Translations under genes and position numbers: made by a program
Notes under the pieces: generated by a model
Seen by the model: only the letters and a program-made list of their open reading frames with translations
Database searches by the model: none
What the model was told of the DNA's origin: nothing
Assembly (NCBI GenBank): GCA_030867875.1
Contig: JAOWCC010000577.1
Span: 157,286,344-157,350,343 of the forward strand
From: Actinernus sp. WN-2022
Taxonomy: Eukaryota; Cnidaria; Anthozoa; Actiniaria; Actinernidae
Length of the DNA: 64,000 nucleotides
Reading direction: 5' to 3'
In this document: positions 43,746-55,407 of the stretch, in pieces
How positions within the stretch are numbered: position 1 is the first letter of the stretch
Layout: each line of letters starts with the position of its first letter

Positions 43746-44885
43746 CATGTTGAAAGTTAATGAGGGGAGGAATAAATAAACGAATAGGCCTGATTGTATC
43801 TTTACAGGGTTTTAAAAAGTATGACTGTTTGTTATAATGAGAGAAGAGGAAGAAAATAAAAGTCGAGAAATTATCACAATGACCAAGGAGTACAAGGGAT
43901 AACTAATTTCTGTAAAAATATGTATAGATTATTAGAAACTGGTTGTGCATTGTATCTCCTAGTCATTACTATAATTTGTAAACTTTTAAATGCACGTGCA
44001 TATTCCGTCAGTCAGCCGTGGCCGCTCTAGATGTAAACAAAACACTCTCCAATACCTTTGCTCTGATTTCTCCACTTTGAAAAATCATATCTCCAATCGT
44101 AGTCATTTTCAGCGATAGGATTTTGTGTATTATTGTTATGAATAATTGAATTTCATGCTCACAACCTTTTTAAAAAATTCTGTAGTTTTTTTTTAGAAAA
44201 CCTGACATTTGTAGATTTCGAGGTTTTGCCATTTTCGACTTTTTTAATCTCGAAACTACGGTCATTTAAACTTTGATAACGTTAGTAAGGTGAGAAATTC
44301 AGAGACCAATTTTGTGTTGTTTTCAAGAAAGAAATCATTCGACCAGATTTCGAGTAATGGCTCAAAATGTCAAAAAAGTGGGGTTAACTTACATCATAAT
44401 TACGTCAATTATATGTGTTATCCAGGTCAAGATTTTGACATTATCAGTTGTATCAATAAATTGTGTACTATTTGTGAACGTTTCAGCAGAATCAGGCAAA
44501 AATCTTAAAAGTTATGACATTTTGTTTAAATTCGCAAAGTAGCTTCGGAGTTTCAATCGAGACGCCTTAAACGCTGCACCGTTTTAACGAAATAAAAACT
44601 AAAATACTCTAAAAATATCCTTCGTTCATTTCTATATTATTAACCCATGGGTAGATGGGTGTAAAAATTTGTGTGGTCGTACTAATAAAAAAAATGAAAA
44701 CAAATTATTTAGGTTCAACACGGGTATTTTGGATCAGTTCAAAAGCCTTAATTGTCTTGCAATAACGATTCAGATATAATTTAAAGTCCGTTTCTGTATA
44801 AAAAGATTGACAAAACAACTCATTTTTATCTCGTTACACATCTTGCCCCGGGATCAGTAAACGCATTGATTGAGCAACTAAAGAA

Positions 44886-45084
44886 TAGAGGCTTTCCAAC
44901 GTAACAAAGTGAGTTGGAAAGCGTCTTCATTACGGCACGTAGCTATTTGTTTATCACTTAAGTGATAGTTCATTAGTTCTTTTCTTGTACATATGTTTAA
45001 TATTCATATTTGAGGTATATAAAGACCAATCAGTTTAGAATTCTTTCTCTCGCTTGCTGGACAGCCACAAGTCAGCCAAACTTT
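44886..45084 (+). repeat. A repeat, copy 1, with core promoter
   Basis: It matches 49095-49293 throughout. It contains a small inverted pair (CTTTCCAACG...GTTGGAAAGCG), a TATATAAAG box at about 45016 and, about 30 bp later, pyrimidine-rich TTCTTTCTCTCGCTTGCTGG, suitable for a transcription start. The repeat ends about 40 bp past that start. Confidence 0.8.
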
Positions 45085-45112
45085 CTGACTGAGATTTTAT
45101 AGTGGAAGATAC

Positions 45113-45720
45113 GTATGCAACTCTACGCGAAGGGTACGTATATATTCGTAATGTTTTTGAACACGTCGTATATTCACGAAATGTTTGAGTCAACGATGCA
45201 GTAGACATAATTTGTTAGGGCTTGTTTTTTGCTTTACAAGGCATTTGTGACATTAATGATTCTTCTGTCTATTTTTTTCTCCTATGAATTCTCGTCTCCA
45301 CCGCGGGAAAATCGGACAATTTTGGAGGAACTATTATCCAAGAACCTTCAGCGTTGAAACACAACGGAAGAGCACTGAGTTTGAGCTAAAGATTCTTTCA
45401 AGTCTCCTTGGAAGGTGGCGTACTCTATTCTGTTAAGAGGTAAATTAGAGGATACCTTTGAAACTCTACGTGAAGGTATGTATTCGTATATACTGTTGCA
45501 TAGTCGTAAAAGATTTGAGTCAAGAGGCAGTACAAAAAGTTTGAGAATTTCAAAATTCAGTCTTACAACGTAGTACATAACATTTAGTGATCCTTATGTG
45601 TTTTACAAGCCTTCTGACATGATTTTTCTTTGTCTATTTTTTCTCCTATGAATTCTCGTCTCCTCCGCGGGAGAACCGGATATTTTTGGAGGAACTGTTA
45701 TCTCGGGATCCTTGCTGGCC
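45113..45720 (+). repeat. Internal direct duplication in unit 1 (about 340-bp spacing)
   Basis: 45113-45350 and 45450-45710 share ordered blocks: GAAACTCTACG-like, GTTTGAGTCAA-like, TTCTCCTATGAATTCTCGTC, CCGCGGGA and TTTTGGAGGAACT. The second copy contains a 67-codon frame (45630-45833) with RTGYFWRNCYLGILAGHGQP that I do not recognise. Confidence 0.65.
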
Positions 45721-46639
45721 ATGGTCAGCCGCCCAGTCACACGTGCACGTGCAGATCGAACATCTCAACACCAAAGGGTCGTGAGTCCCTATACAAACGC
45801 CATCCAGATTGTTATACCAAGAGAAACCTTTAGCTTAATGAGTTCAGTTGTTATACGATCAGACTTTCATTATTTTTAAGATTCTTCAATTTTTGTTTAG
45901 GTGACATTGATTTTGAATTATTGCCTGCTGTTTTTTTATAAACTATAGGCGAAGTTGCTTGAGAGTTAATGATCTATAAGTGTTTAATGTGAAGGATTTC
46001 TTTCTGTAGTTATAAACATTGATAGTTTGAGGTTTGCGGATATCAGTTGCTTTTATATTGCTTAAGTATAGAGCTCGCTCTTATTCAGTTATTTTTTAAC
46101 TACAGTAATTAGGTGTTATTGATTCATCCAGATTTCACTGGGAATGCAATTCATGAATTATTACGTAACAGATTTAGAGTGAATTTTCAGCTAACTCTTT
46201 GTAATATGTTTTTTGTAGCTGACAGAAGGCCGTAAATTATTACTACTCTTAGTCATTCAGTTACCCCGTATTATGTCATTCAAGTTCAAGTATATGAAGT
46301 GGTTCATTTTGGTTACTTTATCGATTCTTTAACGAAATGCTAAGAGAAGGATTGTTTTCTCTTACTAGTAATTTGGATTAGTTGAAATTTATTATCACGT
46401 ACCATTGCTCGGGTATTAATCCAAATCGTTGAAAGTGTCTGTGTCTCAAAAAAAATCAAGGATTTTCTGGGATATATTGCGATATATTAATATATCGTGT
46501 TTAAATATATCGTTCAGACTTTATTATTACTCAGGTTGTAGATCTTTGCATTTCCGCGGTATTATGTACATTAATAGATGATAGTAATTTTGCTTGTAAA
46601 ATTTGTTTTTACATATATATAGCTAAGTCTGCTTACTGA

Positions 46640-47890
46640 AATTCGTTTGTAAAGTCTGATTTAAAATCGGGCTGGAAGTGTAATGATAAAAGTTTAATTA
46701 GTTGTAACTATCCTATCGAAGCATTATTTTACTTGATTAGTTTTGTTACGCAGGACCCCATTGTAAACTCCTCGAAGATATGTGCACCCTGTCTAAACAT
46801 AGCAGTTGTTGTTATTAGTATTATTATTATTGTGAGCCTCTTAGACGGGCGAATGATTTGGTATTATGAAGTATACCATGTTTGTACGTTGTTTAAGATT
46901 GTGAAATTGATCTGTTTGAAGCAGATTTCCCTGACCTTAGAGTAAGGGATGTGATATAGTGTAGCACGATTTCAGTGCCGTTGTCTTTTTGGCATTACTG
47001 CATGGATTGCATTAGGTCCAATTGGACCAGATTATTTATCAGACAAATAATGGATCAGTATTTTCTGATTTTGCAAAAGAGTATTGAAATATGTATATAA
47101 TGAAAGCGTTTGATGGTGTCTTAAATGAATACATTTTTAAGGATTTTAATTTCATATTGACAGTTTTGTCTTGTATAGCAGCTTTGATCTGTGATGCAAG
47201 TTTTACAGGTTATGGTGCATTTATTTTTTGTTGATCGCAAAATTCTGTACTGTATATGAAATGAAGATGTTAGTGTAGAGAGATTACTGTTGAGAGTTGG
47301 ACTGTTGTTAATTTACGTTATTCATGTATTATAGTCCTATTGTCATTTTCATGATTTATTTTATTAACCTTTTGTTTTCAGATTCGTTGGATTCCTCGAG
47401 ACCAGATTTCATTTGTTGGATATAGATATCAATAATGGGTTGTTAACCCTAAGCTGTTCAAAATGATTTTCAGTCAGTCTTAGTCCGTTTTGATATAGAC
47501 ATGATGTACTGACATTCAATTCTTACTTGCCACGGTTAACTATTCCGATCTTGAATCTGTTTTTTTTTTTTAACACAAATGTTGGAGTGATTTGTAACAA
47601 TTGGGCTGGAAGTGTGATGATAAAAGTTTAACTGTGAGCCTCTTAGCGGGCGAATGATTATATATAGGTATGCTCTTAGGTATACCATATATTAGAATGT
47701 TATTTAAGATTCTGAAAATCTGTTTTAAACAGATTTCCCAGACCTTAGATAAGGGATGTATTACTAGTGTAGTGTGGTTTCAGTATCGTCTTTTACACTG
47801 TATCGATCGCATTTAAGGTCGAATTTCACCACATTTTTATCAAACAAGTGGATCAGTATTTTCTGATTCTGCAAAGAAGTATTGATATAC
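46640..47890 (+). repeat. Second internal duplication in unit 1
   Basis: Blocks GGGCTGGAAGTGTAATGATA, GTGAGCCTCTTAG-GGGCGAATG, ACCTTAGA-TAAGGGATGT and GGATCAGTATTTTCTGATT recur in the same order about 0.8-0.9 kb apart. They indicate segmental duplication inside the element. Confidence 0.65.
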
Positions 47891-48121
47891 GTATTTAATT
47901 AGGAATACCTGTACCCTTTGTTGTCGATCGTGCTCTGTTTATCGAGTAGAAACTAAACGTCAGTGTTTTCTGCATGTCTTAAATTTAGTGTAAAAAGTAT
48001 TGAAGAGGGAACTGCACACGTGTAAGATAGCGGTATGATGCATGTTTTTCTCATGTTACTCTTTTTGTTTTGTTGTCAACGGTCTTCCCACAGGTCGGAG
48101 TCTTGAGCCGAGCATGACAGG

Positions 48122-48262
48122 TTGAACATCCCTCAAATGCCGATGCTAGCAGATCACTTCCTCCTTATCAGATGTGTTTCAAGGCATCGTTCGTCTCCTC
48201 AAACGCTGAGGCTAGCAGTTCACTTCCTCCCGTATCAGATGTGTTTCAAGGCATCGTTCACG
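48122..48262 (+). repeat. Tandem 65-bp duplication
   Basis: Two copies of a unit containing GCTAGCAG-TCACTTCCTCC, TATCAGATGTGTTTCAAGGC and ATCGTTC. Confidence 0.75.
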
Positions 48263-48987
48263 ATTGTAGGAATACAAGAATGCATGGATTCATTGGGGAA
48301 AAGAGAATAGATCGCGAAGTTCTAATTGTTTTATTCATGTTCATTGCTGTTGTCTTCACGTATTTTAGAGATTAATTTTGTCTTTTTGAAGCTTCATTGC
48401 AAGTCACCTGCACGTGCCTAGTTAAGGAAGCCTTGTACGGTGTATGGTGTTGACGAGCCATAAAGTTGCATGTCTATTTTCAACTAATATTTCGTTACGT
48501 TTCGGTAAAACAAACTGAGGCATCCATGAAATTGCTAGGAAAACTAGTACACTGAAAGAAACCCCGTGAATAGAATTGTAATATATCTCTTGGTGGCCAG
48601 AATCAGTTCTCTTTTTTCATTTAAGGGCAATGATTCATCTTGTTTCGTTTGTACCCTTTATAAGATGGTAATGAATTCAAATCGTTAGGAAGCATGTGGC
48701 TCATATTTACCTGAGCACATGATTATGTTTGCTCTAAGCGGTCAGTATTCCTTTTATGCTCTGTGTTACTTCAGTATTATTTCAGTACTTCTGGTGGTGT
48801 ATTCCAACTTCATGCGGTTTCCAATTCCTTTTCCAGAGACTGGAAGCCAGTTAAAACATTTTATGCTGTTGCCATTAGATTACAAAATGATAAGCTAATG
48901 ATATCTAGATCTTTCGATTATTTATTTACTTGTCTCTTTCTATGCTTGCTTCCGTTACGGTTCTCGTCTTTGTAGTTTTCTCGTTTG

Positions 48988-49091
48988 CCGTTTGCTGCTG
49001 TCCACCAGGCATCCGGCACTGTCACACTCCACTAGTTGTATAGTGTTATTATGATTTTGTACGCGTTGGGCGTGTTGCGTAGTATAGGAAT
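48988..49091 (+). repeat. B repeat, copy 1
   Basis: It matches 49692-49795 from CCGTTTGCTGCTGTCCACC to GTAGTATAGGAAT, and is directly followed by GAA and the second A repeat. Confidence 0.9.
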
Positions 49092-49094
49092 GAA

Positions 49095-49293
49095 TAGAGG
49101 CTTTCCAACGTAACAAAGTGAGTTGGAAAGCGTCTTCATTACGGCACGTAGCTATTTGTTTATCACTTAAGTGATAGTTCATTAGTTCTTTTCTTGTACA
49201 TATGTTTAATATTCATATTTGAGGTATATAAAGACCAATCAGTTTAGAATTCTTTCTCTCGCTTGCTGGACAGCCACAAGTCAGCCAAACTTT
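49095..49293 (+). repeat. A repeat, copy 2, with core promoter
   Basis: Identical in layout to 44886-45084, including the TATATAAAG box (about 49226) and the pyrimidine-rich start region. The following 398 bp have no counterpart in unit 1; they carry an ATTAAA signal just before the B repeat. Confidence 0.85.
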
Positions 49294-49691
49294 AGTTTTA
49301 ATGTTTTAAATTATTATTCATCAAGATATAACCATTTTGGCTTTAGCCCTCGGAGCCTTGTACGATTGCATTCGGTCGAGGAGTACGTTTCCAGAAGTTT
49401 TTCCACGTAGCAAGACGTGGTTTTTTACGATGGTTTTTCGTACCGGGCAACGTACATTATTTTCTTTAGATATCGATTTTTCGGTATTATTTGATTTAAG
49501 GATGTGAAAAGCTATTTATTATTATGTGATTACGTCCTTTTATTGTGCAACCATCCGTTTAGGATGATGTGTAGTTATGGAATGTTTTCTCTATTCCTTC
49601 ATGTCCTGTTAAATCATGTCCTGTTAAATATTATGATTTTGTAATATTAGTACTATGTAATGATTTGTAATACCGTAGTTTATTAAAGAAA

Positions 49692-49795
49692 CCGTTTGCT
49701 GCTGTCCACCAGGCATCCGGCACTGTCACACTCCACTAGTTGTATAGTGTTATTATGATTTTGTACGCGTTGGGCGTGTTGCGTAGTATAGGAAT
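49692..49795 (+). repeat. B repeat, copy 2
   Basis: Matches 48988-49091 end to end. It is followed by GAA and then the resumed right arm of the host palindrome. Confidence 0.9.
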
Positions 49796-50192
49796 GAAAG
49801 GCACTAACCCGGTGGCTACCGCTTTTGCTATGTGTGATCAAAACATTGCAGGCCAAAATGGTAAAGTTTCACGGTTGAACTTGCTACTTCGTTACCGTCA
49901 AACACAAAGGAAAACAAAGCCTATTATGTTTCTTTGTGTCTACCAAAGCAACAACTGTCAAGAAAGTTTTTTGTAGAGTATTTTTGTTTCAGTGTATATA
50001 TATATCTATCTATATATATATATAAACAAGAAGACAAACTTAGGTAAAAAATTACAGGAGAGCCGGCAAGCAGGCTACTACAAATCTGTTTCGTATGGCA
50101 AGCGAAGCTAACCACTCTTCAGGTAAATGCTGTAACTTATGTTAATTAATAACATGGAACACTCGAATTTACATGGTCTAGAAGTAATGTTT

Positions 50193-50324
50193 AAAGTCCG
50201 ACAATGAGGACTGGACGGGGATTTCAAGTCCGCGCAATTTGTTCCAGTCCGAGGCGCAGCCGAGGACTGGAACTAATTGCAAGGACTTGAAATCCCCGTC
50301 CAGTCCGAAATTGGAGGACTTTGA
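50193..50324. mobile_element. 132-bp fold-back element
   Basis: The arms AAAGTCC...GGACTGGACGGGGATTTCAA and their complement close on a GAGGCGCAGCCGAG loop. A second inverted pair (50328-50351 and 50661-50684) suggests a larger palindrome around 50190-50690. Confidence 0.75.
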
Positions 50325-51930
50325 ACGACTTCAACTCCTCATTAATTATTCGGGAGGAATCAAAGACAAATAAAAGTTGCTGGATGATAATCTAACTTAG
50401 TAAAAGAGGTGTATCCACCTCATAATGATAATGAATGGAATTTGAAAGGAAATTGTTTAATCTGATCAATAAAAGAGTAATTATGCATGCCATGATGTTT
50501 TTCAATAATTTATTCGTAGTAACTGGAAAAATTTCCAGTTACTGGAACAACTTGTTCCAGTAACTAGAAACTTTTCCAGTTACTGCTAGGAGGACTAGAC
50601 CAGGTATCCAGTGTCCTCAAGGGATTAAAATCAGACCATTGGATTGGCTGAATACCTCGTGAATAATTAATGAGGACTTGAAGTTGAAATACGTAATAGT
50701 AATGGCCTATTGTTAAGGTGTGATACTACTTACTGGTAACGTAATAAATGTTGTTTACGTGGTCTAGAAGTTGAATCGGATACACAGAGTACACGACAGC
50801 GATAGCTTATTGTTAAGGTGTGATACTAATTACTGGTTGCACAACAAATGTTTCTATTTATAGATACAATTGGAACTTGAAAGAGTGATTAGGTGTCCAA
50901 TATTCAATCAAATGGGAAATTATAAAGCAATGCAAACTCTACTCTAACAAAACCAAACGATGCAACCTATGCCTACATGAGAAATGTATCATTATTTGCC
51001 ACCCGGAGCTAAGCTCGCTTAATAGTAGAAACGAACTTGTATCCACTTGTAGGCATACAACCTCGTGACCAGGGTCTTCTCGGTCAGATCCAAGATGGCG
51101 GCTACTCCGAGAGAAGACCCTGGTAAAGGCTGAACTGTCACGTATTCTGATTGGCTCTTCGGTTATGACGCAAAGGTTGCCTAACAATGCTTTTTATTGG
51201 CCAAACGGGCTGAGACCACGGAGATGATTCGTATATAGCTTAATTTTCTCAAATTTTATCAATAAAACGATTTTAAATAACCTTAGACCACGTTGTTTAG
51301 GTAGAGCAATAGATGAAGTGTATTACTGGGTAGTTTTTCTGGGAAGTTTCATCAGTGGGAAAGCCAGGAGAAGCCGTTTAACCAGAGCATGTGTTATCGA
51401 TCGATTCGCTTCAACGCTAACTGAAAATTAACGGCTTTTTAGGATTCTCTTCTAGCTTAGATACATCCTAGTAGCATTGTGACACCCTTCCACTGTTTCT
51501 TTATCCAAGTAAACTCCATTTCGAGCCGTTTTAGTAGACCTGTTTTCACTACATCGTACGCCGCGTGGAAATACCGTTAATCGCATCTCGCATTCTCGCT
51601 CACTCCGGATTGGATACCTATGGTTTGTAGGCACGTGTTAACATTTCCATATTTAGTTTGCCGCTATATTGGATGCCCACATCACGTGATTAAAATCTCC
51701 AGGATTTCTGGAGATTTTTGGTCACGTGATTCAACCTTTACCAGGGTCGTCTCTCGGAGTAGCCGCCATCTTGGATCTGACCGAGAAGGCCCTGGTCACG
51801 AGGTTGGTAGGCATAGAAATAAATATTTGTTGTGCAACCAGTAATTAGTATCACACCTTAACAATAAGCTATCGCCGTCGTGTGCTCTGTGTATACAACG
51901 CGTCATCTCTCTTAGATTGACTATTATCAT

Positions 51931-52098
51931 CAATAGGCAATATTCGTATTCTCACGGACGAGCTGGAACGAGCACTCAATGGAGGCTCATGCGGGGAAAC
52001 TTTTCTAATGCTAAATAGTTTTTAGCGAATTCCCCCGCACGAGCCTCCATTGAGTGTTCGTTCCAGCTCGTCCGTGAGAATACGAATATTGCTTATTG
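51931..52098. mobile_element. 168-bp fold-back MITE
   Basis: Arms of about 65 bp, CAATAGGCAATATTCGTATT through GGACGAGCTGGAACGAGCAC to CTCAATGGAGGCT, are inverted at the other side. Confidence 0.85.
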
Positions 52099-52375
52099 TC
52101 AAAATCGCTAGAATTGATTATAATCATCATTCTAAGACAAACCCTAACCCGAACTACAAAACCATCGGACGAGTTCACGGGTAAACGACGGGTTCTCACT
52201 CACCTAGAGCAACGCATTCTCCCCGTTGAATTAACAATTATCCTGAAATGGCAAACACACTTGGAACAATGATAATCATTAATTCTAACGACGAATCCTA
52301 AACCCGAACCACAAACCAAACCCTAACCATCGGACGAGTTCACGGGTAAACGACGGGTTCTCACTCACCTAGAGC

Positions 52376-52875
52376 TAGGGTTCACAGGTAAAGAAGAAGA
52401 GAAGGTAAAGAGAGGATAAATATTTTTTTGAGCGCTCCTACTCGGACTCGAACTCGTAGCCCTTTGCGTGTACTGCAGTGTAGTGCAGACGTCATCACTA
52501 CTACGCTAAACCGGCCTACCGCCGTTCGAATGTAACAAATGTTTATCTTTATAATTATCCTTGACTTGGTTTTCAGAATGTCATTAGAATTACGATTATC
52601 GTTATTTCAAGCGTGTTTTCCCATTTAAGGATAGTCGTAAATTCAACGGGGAGGATGTGTTGCCAAGAGCTAGGGTTCACAGGTAAACAAGAAAGGAAGG
52701 TAAACGAGAGAAATTTTTTTTTGAGCGCTCCTACTCCGGCTCGAACTCGTAGCCGTTTGCGTGTTAAGTGCTTGGTAGTACAGACGTCATGACCACTACA
52801 ACTAAGCGCGTCTACCGCCGTTCGGAATTCGACAATTGTTTATCTTTTATACTTGGACTGGTTTTAACCTCGAGG
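52376..52875 (-). repeat. Duplicated tRNA-like SINE segments
   Basis: Two copies (52376-52577 and 52671-52875) start AGGGTTCACAGGTAAA and contain, on the minus strand, an A-box-like TAGCGTAGTAGTGATGACG and a B box GAGTTCGAGTCCGAGTAGG. A further direct repeat (ATCGGACGAGTTCACGGGTA, then AACGACGGGTTCTCACTCAC) occurs at about 52165 and 52330. Related GTTTACCTG motifs are in the 17.2-18.6 kb element. Confidence 0.6.
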
Positions 52876-53004
52876 TTAAATTGAGGATTATAATCAATTC
52901 TAGCGATTTTGACAATTGATGTCTAATAGTCAATCAAAGGAGATACCGTGGTTGGTGTATACGATTCAACTTCTAGACTGTTCCATGTTATTAATTAACA
53001 TAAG

Positions 53005-53027
53005 GGGCGGACCATTAGAAAAGTGAT

Positions 53028-53058
<31 letters not shown>

Positions 53059-54135
53059 GGTGGGTGGGCAAAAAGCAAAAAAAAGAATTCATGCAAGCGA
53101 AAATGAGAGAAAAAAATATTCGACCAACTTCGGCACAAAATAAAAAAATTCGATCAAGAACACCGTCTTGTACGAGGTAGGTTGTAATCCATGGTGAGCA
53201 CATTATGCAGACAATGGGTCTTGGGGAAATCCCCCAATCATTGGAAACAGTCATATTTTCATGAAACACAAAACCATAAGTAACAATAATATATCCTTTT
53301 TATTTTCTGGTATTCAAAATATCACATAAATTAACAACTACTGTATAATTATAAGATTAACTTGCAGAGAATCCCTGGCAGGATCGAGAAACTGGAAGGA
53401 GCAGTCCTCGCTACCATACCATGAAGACTCAAGCAGCTTGCACGTCTGAGCAATGCAGTCATGGGATTTATCGTGAGACAAAGCAATGCACTTTGAAACA
53501 GTGTATTTGAAATAGTGACTCAATTAGGGAGTGTTCATTATTTATGGCTTGGGGGGGGGGGGGGGGGGGGGGGGTCGGTTAAATTATGGGGGGGGAGGCA
53601 ACAAAAGTTTTAAGTGCTTTTTTAGGGGGGTCATCAAAGATTTTACCTACTCCTTGGGGGGTCATCAAAGTTTTGACATACCTGTAAAATGAAATTGCTG
53701 TTGTAATGCTAAGCCAATGTTTAGTCTCCAGAACACTGGAAACCAGTGTTTCAGAGAGCAGTAAATCTTAAAAATTTAGGCTCAGGCCTTCGGCCCTCGC
53801 AACATATAAAAAATGTATTCTGCTTTGTTTACCAGTTATACACAGGATGGTATTCTCTAAGTTCATGATCAAAGGCACATCTCCAGATAATGCATCGGTG
53901 TCCAGGAGATTAGTTTAATAATGCCAATGCTGAGCTCATTTTCATTAACGTATTTGAGACTACGGAACAATTGCAATATGATGCACTAGAATGCAATATA
54001 ATGCACAAACAGGAGTACATTACCAATTAATGGTACAATTTCAAGTACCCATCCGAGAAGGACGGTGAGGTAGAGATTTCCAGAAGAATAAATGTATATA
54101 TGTGTTTTCATGGAAAATACCATAAATCTAGAAAC
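53005..54135. other. Spacer with long G runs; possible exon
   Basis: A 30-base G run lies at 53028-53057 and a 24-base G run at 53551-53574, the latter followed by repeated GGGGGGTCATCAAAG motifs. A 61-codon minus-strand frame (53338-53523, with SHDCIAQTCKLLESSWYGSE) looks protein-like but is unrecognised. Confidence 0.4.
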
Positions 54136-54235
54136 NNNNNNNNNNNNNNNNNNNNNNNNNNNNNNNNNNNNNNNNNNNNNNNNNNNNNNNNNNNNNNNNN
54201 NNNNNNNNNNNNNNNNNNNNNNNNNNNNNNNNNNN
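54136..54235. other. Assembly gap (100 N)
   Basis: Exactly 100 undetermined bases. The right flank is GC-rich (CCGTCGCCGTCCTGG and an inverted copy at about 54280). Confidence 1.
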
Positions 54236-54929
54236 GTCACTGCCGTCGCCGTCCTGGTTTCTTAAAGTCCCTCTTAAGCATCAACGACGGCGACGGCAGC
54301 GAGGACGGGACCTAGAAAACTGTTTTCTCCCGAAATATGATATTTACTATTTCCTTCGTTCACCTTTAATTACTTTTCACATTCATATCTTCGAAAAATA
54401 TGATAAGCACAGAGTTTCGTTCACGCCGAACGAAAAACGGAGTGATTTACTTTCTTACGTTGGCGTTCTCTTGTAAACGTAAACTGTGGGGTTTTCACGT
54501 TGTGTTTTCCCAGATAACTGTTGAAATGTAAGCGACTGCGTGCATTTCCACGTGCAGTTATTGTATATTTAATTAAGGCTATTGTTTTATGCCGTCGTCC
54601 TAGACGTTGCCGTCGTGGTTGCTTAAAGGGGCTCTGTCAAGGGTACTGAAGTCATGCTACAATCACCAACTGCACATGTAAACAAACGTGATCGGCTAAG
54701 TTCAGATCAGTTCGCGCGGTTCATTTTTACGATCCATGGTTTAATTTACAGAACTTAACATGAATTATGGAACTCTCCTCAATTTCTGATGAAGAATCCG
54801 ATCAGGAGTCAACAGCTTTTGAAGTGGTAGGATTTCGGACTTCTGTTGTAAGGAAATCAAACTTTAAATTTGACGTTAAATGCGTTCTAATTTCCATGCA
54901 AATTTTTGACCACTTTTGACTTTCTTACA

Positions 54930-55147
54930 CTACCAACATAAGACTGATTCAGCAGCATCACTTTCAGAGTCGGTATAGTCGGGTTTCGCAACAATAACGC
55001 TATCACCAAGGACATAATGCAGCGATACGCCAGTGATATCGACTTCCGATTCTCTCCCGTTTCCATCCAATGTTTTCTCACACGAAGACGACGAAGGAGA
55101 CACAAGTGTAGCAGTTTTCTTGATCGGAGTAGAAGCTGCCAGTAGAG
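54930..55147 (-). pseudogene. Downstream exon of TIR-element gene
   Basis: After a clear acceptor (TTTTCTTGCAG, about 55149) a frame reads ALLAASTPIKKTATLVSPSS and ends DYTDSESDAAESVLCW with a stop. It is Ser/Asp-rich at the end. It may join the exon at 55344-55407, whose donor is GTAAGC. Confidence 0.4.
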
Positions 55148-55343
55148 CTGCAAGAAAATCAAAACTTACATAAAATTGAAAAGAATGGCACAGCAAGATC
55201 CCACTTGATTTTCACGCCAGAACAAAAATGCCTTACGTCGATGACAAACGGGATACAAGTGATCGATTACCAATATCTCCCCTCGCTAACACTAACAGTA
55301 CAAAGGTCAAAGCATATATAGTGGCGACTTGTGGCTTACCATT

Positions 55344-55407
55344 CACAGCAGGGCGATATCTTTTTCCTTTTCCCTTGCTACCAATGTCATCTCGAACTCT
55401 CATCTTG
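55344..55407 (-). pseudogene. Middle exon-like piece of TIR-element gene
   Basis: MRVRDDIGSKGKGKRYRPAV precedes AATG|GTAAGC on the minus strand; an upstream acceptor-like TTCATAG lies near 55430. Basic linker-like sequence, unrecognised. Confidence 0.35.

Larger units (their letters stand above)
44883..49798 (+). mobile_element. Two tandem units with shared ends, GAA junctions (split-direct-repeat element)
   Basis: Unit 1 is 44886-49091 and unit 2 is 49095-49795. Both start TAGAGGCTTTCCAACG and share about 200 bp (A). Both end with the same 104 bp (B) finishing GCGTAGTATAGGAAT. The triplet GAA lies before unit 1, between the units and after unit 2. The left arm of the host palindrome holds the empty site (39500-39502, complement). 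The interiors differ, and no recombinase or RT frame is seen. The A1-B1-A2-B2 order matches the split direct repeats of Ngaro/PAT-type elements; tandem insertion or unequal exchange are alternatives. Confidence 0.75.
39237..50010. mobile_element. Long-TIR element of about 10.8 kb with nested insertions
   Basis: The outer ends belong to the 528-bp palindrome family: left AACTGAAACAAAAAAACTCT in a TA tract, right TTTTTGTTTCAGTG in a TA tract. The left arm (39240-40345) matches the right arm (43985-44882 plus 49796-50000) in inverted order, for example CAGTAAACGC with CCCGGGATC and GAGCGGCCACGGCTGAC. The right arm is split by the tandem units at 44886-49795. Between the arms lie a LINE-like repeat, a Crypton remnant and a repeat end. 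No transposase for the outer element is seen. Confidence 0.7.
50136..53004. mobile_element. 2.9-kb composite TIR element
   Basis: A perfect 26-bp inverted pair starting CTTATGTTAATTAATAACAT lies at both ends, followed by a TCTAGAAGT block on each side. Inside are nested inverted segments: 50760-51135 against 51715-51900 (AACCTCGTGACCAGGG, GATCCAAGATGGCGGCTACT, GTGTGATACTAATTACTGGT). There are also two fold-backs and duplicated tRNA-like repeats. No transposase frame is visible. Confidence 0.65.

Noticed and set aside
44883..49798. Ordinary LTR retrotransposon
   Set aside because: The repeated ends are not one continuous LTR: A and B are separated by different sequence in the two units, the flank is 3 bp, and no gag, RT or primer-binding site is seen. 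It is not fully excluded.
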